Shown here: piece by piece, positions 4,887 through 6,266 of the stretch
Numbering within the stretch: the stretch's first letter is position 1
How the letters are laid out: every line of letters begins with the position of its first letter
NCBI GenBank assembly: GCA_027295245.1
Contig: JAPULF010000419.1
Coordinates: 1-6,266 of the forward strand
DNA from: Planctomycetota bacterium
GTDB taxonomy: Bacteria; Planctomycetota; Phycisphaerae; UBA1845; UTPLA1
Reading direction: 5' to 3'
DNA length: 6,266 nucleotides
The notes under the pieces: model-generated
What the model was told of the DNA's origin: nothing
Databases searched by the model: none
The model's input: only the letters and a program-made list of their open reading frames with translations
Made by a program: the position numbers and the translations under genes

Positions 4887-6266
4887 GCGGACTTCTCGCC
4901 GGATTTCCGATTCAGTGCCCGACCGACCACGGAAATCAGTTCGGACATCTGAAACGGTTTCCTCAAGACAAGATCGCCCGCAACACTGCCGGAGTTGCCA
5001 TCGAGGTGGGGCTCCCCGGTCACTCCCACGACCGGAAAGTCGGATGCCGTCCGCCGCAGCGTGGAAAGCAACTGTGCGCTCTCGTGGTGCGGCAAATCAA
5101 GGTCCAGCACGACTAGGCTCAATTCGGCTCGGCACGTCTGCAAGGCCGCGGATGCCGACCGGGCGTCCGCGACCTGAAGAATCTCGTATCCCTGATATCG
5201 CAACGTCGATGTCATGATGGACCGTGTGTACTCGTCCTGTTCGACGATCATGATCGACTCGCCGCGGTCTCGAGATCCCGAACGGGGATCTTGATCGCTC
5301 TCCTCGGGCGGAGCACAGCACGGCAAGTGGACGGATATTCGCGTGCCGCTGCCGAGCCGTGATTCCACGTCAATGCGTCCACCATGATCCGCGACGATGC
5401 TGTGGGCAATCGACAGGCCGAGCCCGGTACCGTGTCCGCGCGGCTTCGTCGTAAAGAACGGCTCGAACATCCGCGAAATCTTGTCGGGAGCCATTCCTAC
5501 CCCGTTGTCCTCGACTCGAAGCACCGCCCAGCGAGCGTCGGCGCCCGTGGCCGACCGAGTCTGCGGATCGCACGAGGACTCTCGAAGCGAAATCTCGAGT
5601 TCTCCGCTTATGACCACTGCGTCACGGGCATTGATAGCCAGGTTCATGACAACCTGCTGCAGTTGCGATTCATCGCCGTAAACCCACAGCTCTCCGATCG
5701 GCGCCAGGTCGTCCTTGACTCGAATCGTACTCGGCAGCACGCCGCGCAAGAGTCGTATCTGGGCCCGAACGGCGACCGACAGATCAAACGGTGTTTTCTC
5801 CGTCGGCGCCGCGTGACAAAACGTAAGCAAGGCGTTGGTCACGCCTCTTGCCTGCGTGGCGGCATCTTCGACCAAGTCGAGCGATTTCATGGCTGCGTGT
5901 CCGGGATCGAGCGTGTTCTTCGCGAGGGCGATGTACGCAAACATCGCCGCCAGGAGATTTCGGAATCCGTGTGCAATGCCCCCGGCCAACGTGCCGACAG
6001 CCTCCATTTTCTGGGCCTGACGGAGTTGATTTTCGAGCTCCGCATTCGCAAGTTCGGCCTTCTTTTTCTCGGTGATGTCTTCCGAGATACCCAGGAGGTA
6101 TTGCGGGTCGCCATGCTCGTCCAGTATCGGGATCTTCTTGGTGTGGAGTATTCGAGTGTCCCCCGATTTCAGTTGGATTTCCTCTTCCGGAATGTCGAGC
6201 ATGCGTCGGCTCTCGAGGACTTCACGGTCTTTGCTCGTGAAAAACTCCGCCTCGTTCTCCGGGAAG
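4883..6266 (-). CDS. Hybrid histidine kinase PAS-HisKA-HATPase-REC (N-terminus beyond window)
   Basis: The frame is open to the right edge; the ATG with first base 6202 is internal to a PAS domain, since in-frame residues FPENEAEFF lie upstream of it. Counting from that ATG: the end of the PAS domain and its ISEDITEKK exit (39-47); HisKA with GGIAHGFRNLL (74-84) and phospho-acceptor His78; an HATPase domain with Asn187/Asn191 in NLAINARDA, DNGVGM (232-237), FEPFFTTK (246-253) and GHGTGLGLS (257-265, its Ser at 264); then a C-terminal receiver (about 315-430) with Asp367, Thr395 and Lys415. No membrane segment is visible in this part. Oddities: residue +1 to His78 is Gly rather than the usual Asp, and the receiver's acidic pair reads Glu321-Gln322. 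ATP-binding motifs are intact. It overlaps the response-regulator gene by 4 bp, its likely partner. Stimulus unknown; sensory domains lie mostly outside the window. Confidence 0.93.
   Translation of the reverse strand, partial: FPENEAEFFTSKDREVLESRRMLDIPEEEIQLKSGDTRILHTKKIPILDEHGDPQYLLGISEDITEKKKAELANAELENQLRQAQKMEAVGTLAGGIAHGFRNLLAAMFAYIALAKNTLDPGHAAMKSLDLVEDAATQARGVTNALLTFCHAAPTEKTPFDLSVAVRAQIRLLRGVLPSTIRVKDDLAPIGELWVYGDESQLQQVVMNLAINARDAVVISGELEISLRESSCDPQTRSATGADARWAVLRVEDNGVGMAPDKISRMFEPFFTTKPRGHGTGLGLSIAHSIVADHGGRIDVESRLGSGTRISVHLPCCAPPEESDQDPRSGSRDRGESIMIVEQDEYTRSIMTSTLRYQGYEILQVADARSASAALQTCRAELSLVVLDLDLPHHESAQLLSTLRRTASDFPVVGVTGEPHLDGNSGSVAGDLVLRKPFQMSELISVVGRALNRKSGEKSA

Noticed and set aside
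4191..4952. Open frame of 253 codons on the plus strand, opposite the response regulator
   Set aside because: It is antisense to a complete REC-HTH gene, has no ribosome binding site, and starts directly after a strong terminator.

Overview
The window is GC-rich (about 60% by eye) bacterial DNA with dense coding, few gaps and no mobile element, CRISPR array, tRNA or rRNA that I can see. The GH57 and glycosyltransferase sequences, the hybrid histidine kinase and the NUDT22-like Nudix protein would fit a Planctomycetota-like or related environmental bacterium. This is an inference from protein style, not a firm placement.

Layout. (1) Positions 1-764, plus strand: the 3' part of a Nudix hydrolase gene resembling the NUDT22 (UDP-sugar hydrolase) family, cut by the left edge. 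(2) 765-1025: a gap with a good sigma70-type promoter (TTGACA-17-GATACT) overlapping the Nudix stop codon and containing a perfect GC dyad between its two boxes. (3) 1026-3605, plus strand: a two-gene unit with only 6 bp between genes, a GT-B glycosyltransferase of the glycogen-synthase-like type followed by a GH57 alpha-amylase-type enzyme with its catalytic motifs intact. (4) 3606-4229: a 624-bp gap between converging operons that is not empty. It holds a 12-bp perfect inverted repeat, a consensus TATAAT promoter, a hairpin plus T-run about 120 nt downstream of it, a second folded stretch, and a very strong intrinsic terminator (15 bp of stem plus T7). All of these point along the plus strand, where no protein gene follows. 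(5) 4230-6266, minus strand: a NarL/FixJ-type response regulator preceded, with a 4-bp ATGA overlap, by a PAS-HisKA-HATPase-REC hybrid histidine kinase whose N-terminus lies beyond the right edge.

How they may work together. The transferase and GH57 enzyme probably build and reshape an alpha-glucan such as glycogen. The upstream Nudix protein may hydrolyse UDP-glucose-like donors, which would give the left half a common nucleotide-sugar/glucan theme (inference). The two-component pair is a separate convergent operon with unknown stimulus and targets. The least explained part is the intergenic plus-strand transcription unit around 3874-4192, which is best read as one or two candidate small RNAs. 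The kinase is also odd: the residue after its phospho-accepting histidine is glycine where this subfamily normally has aspartate.
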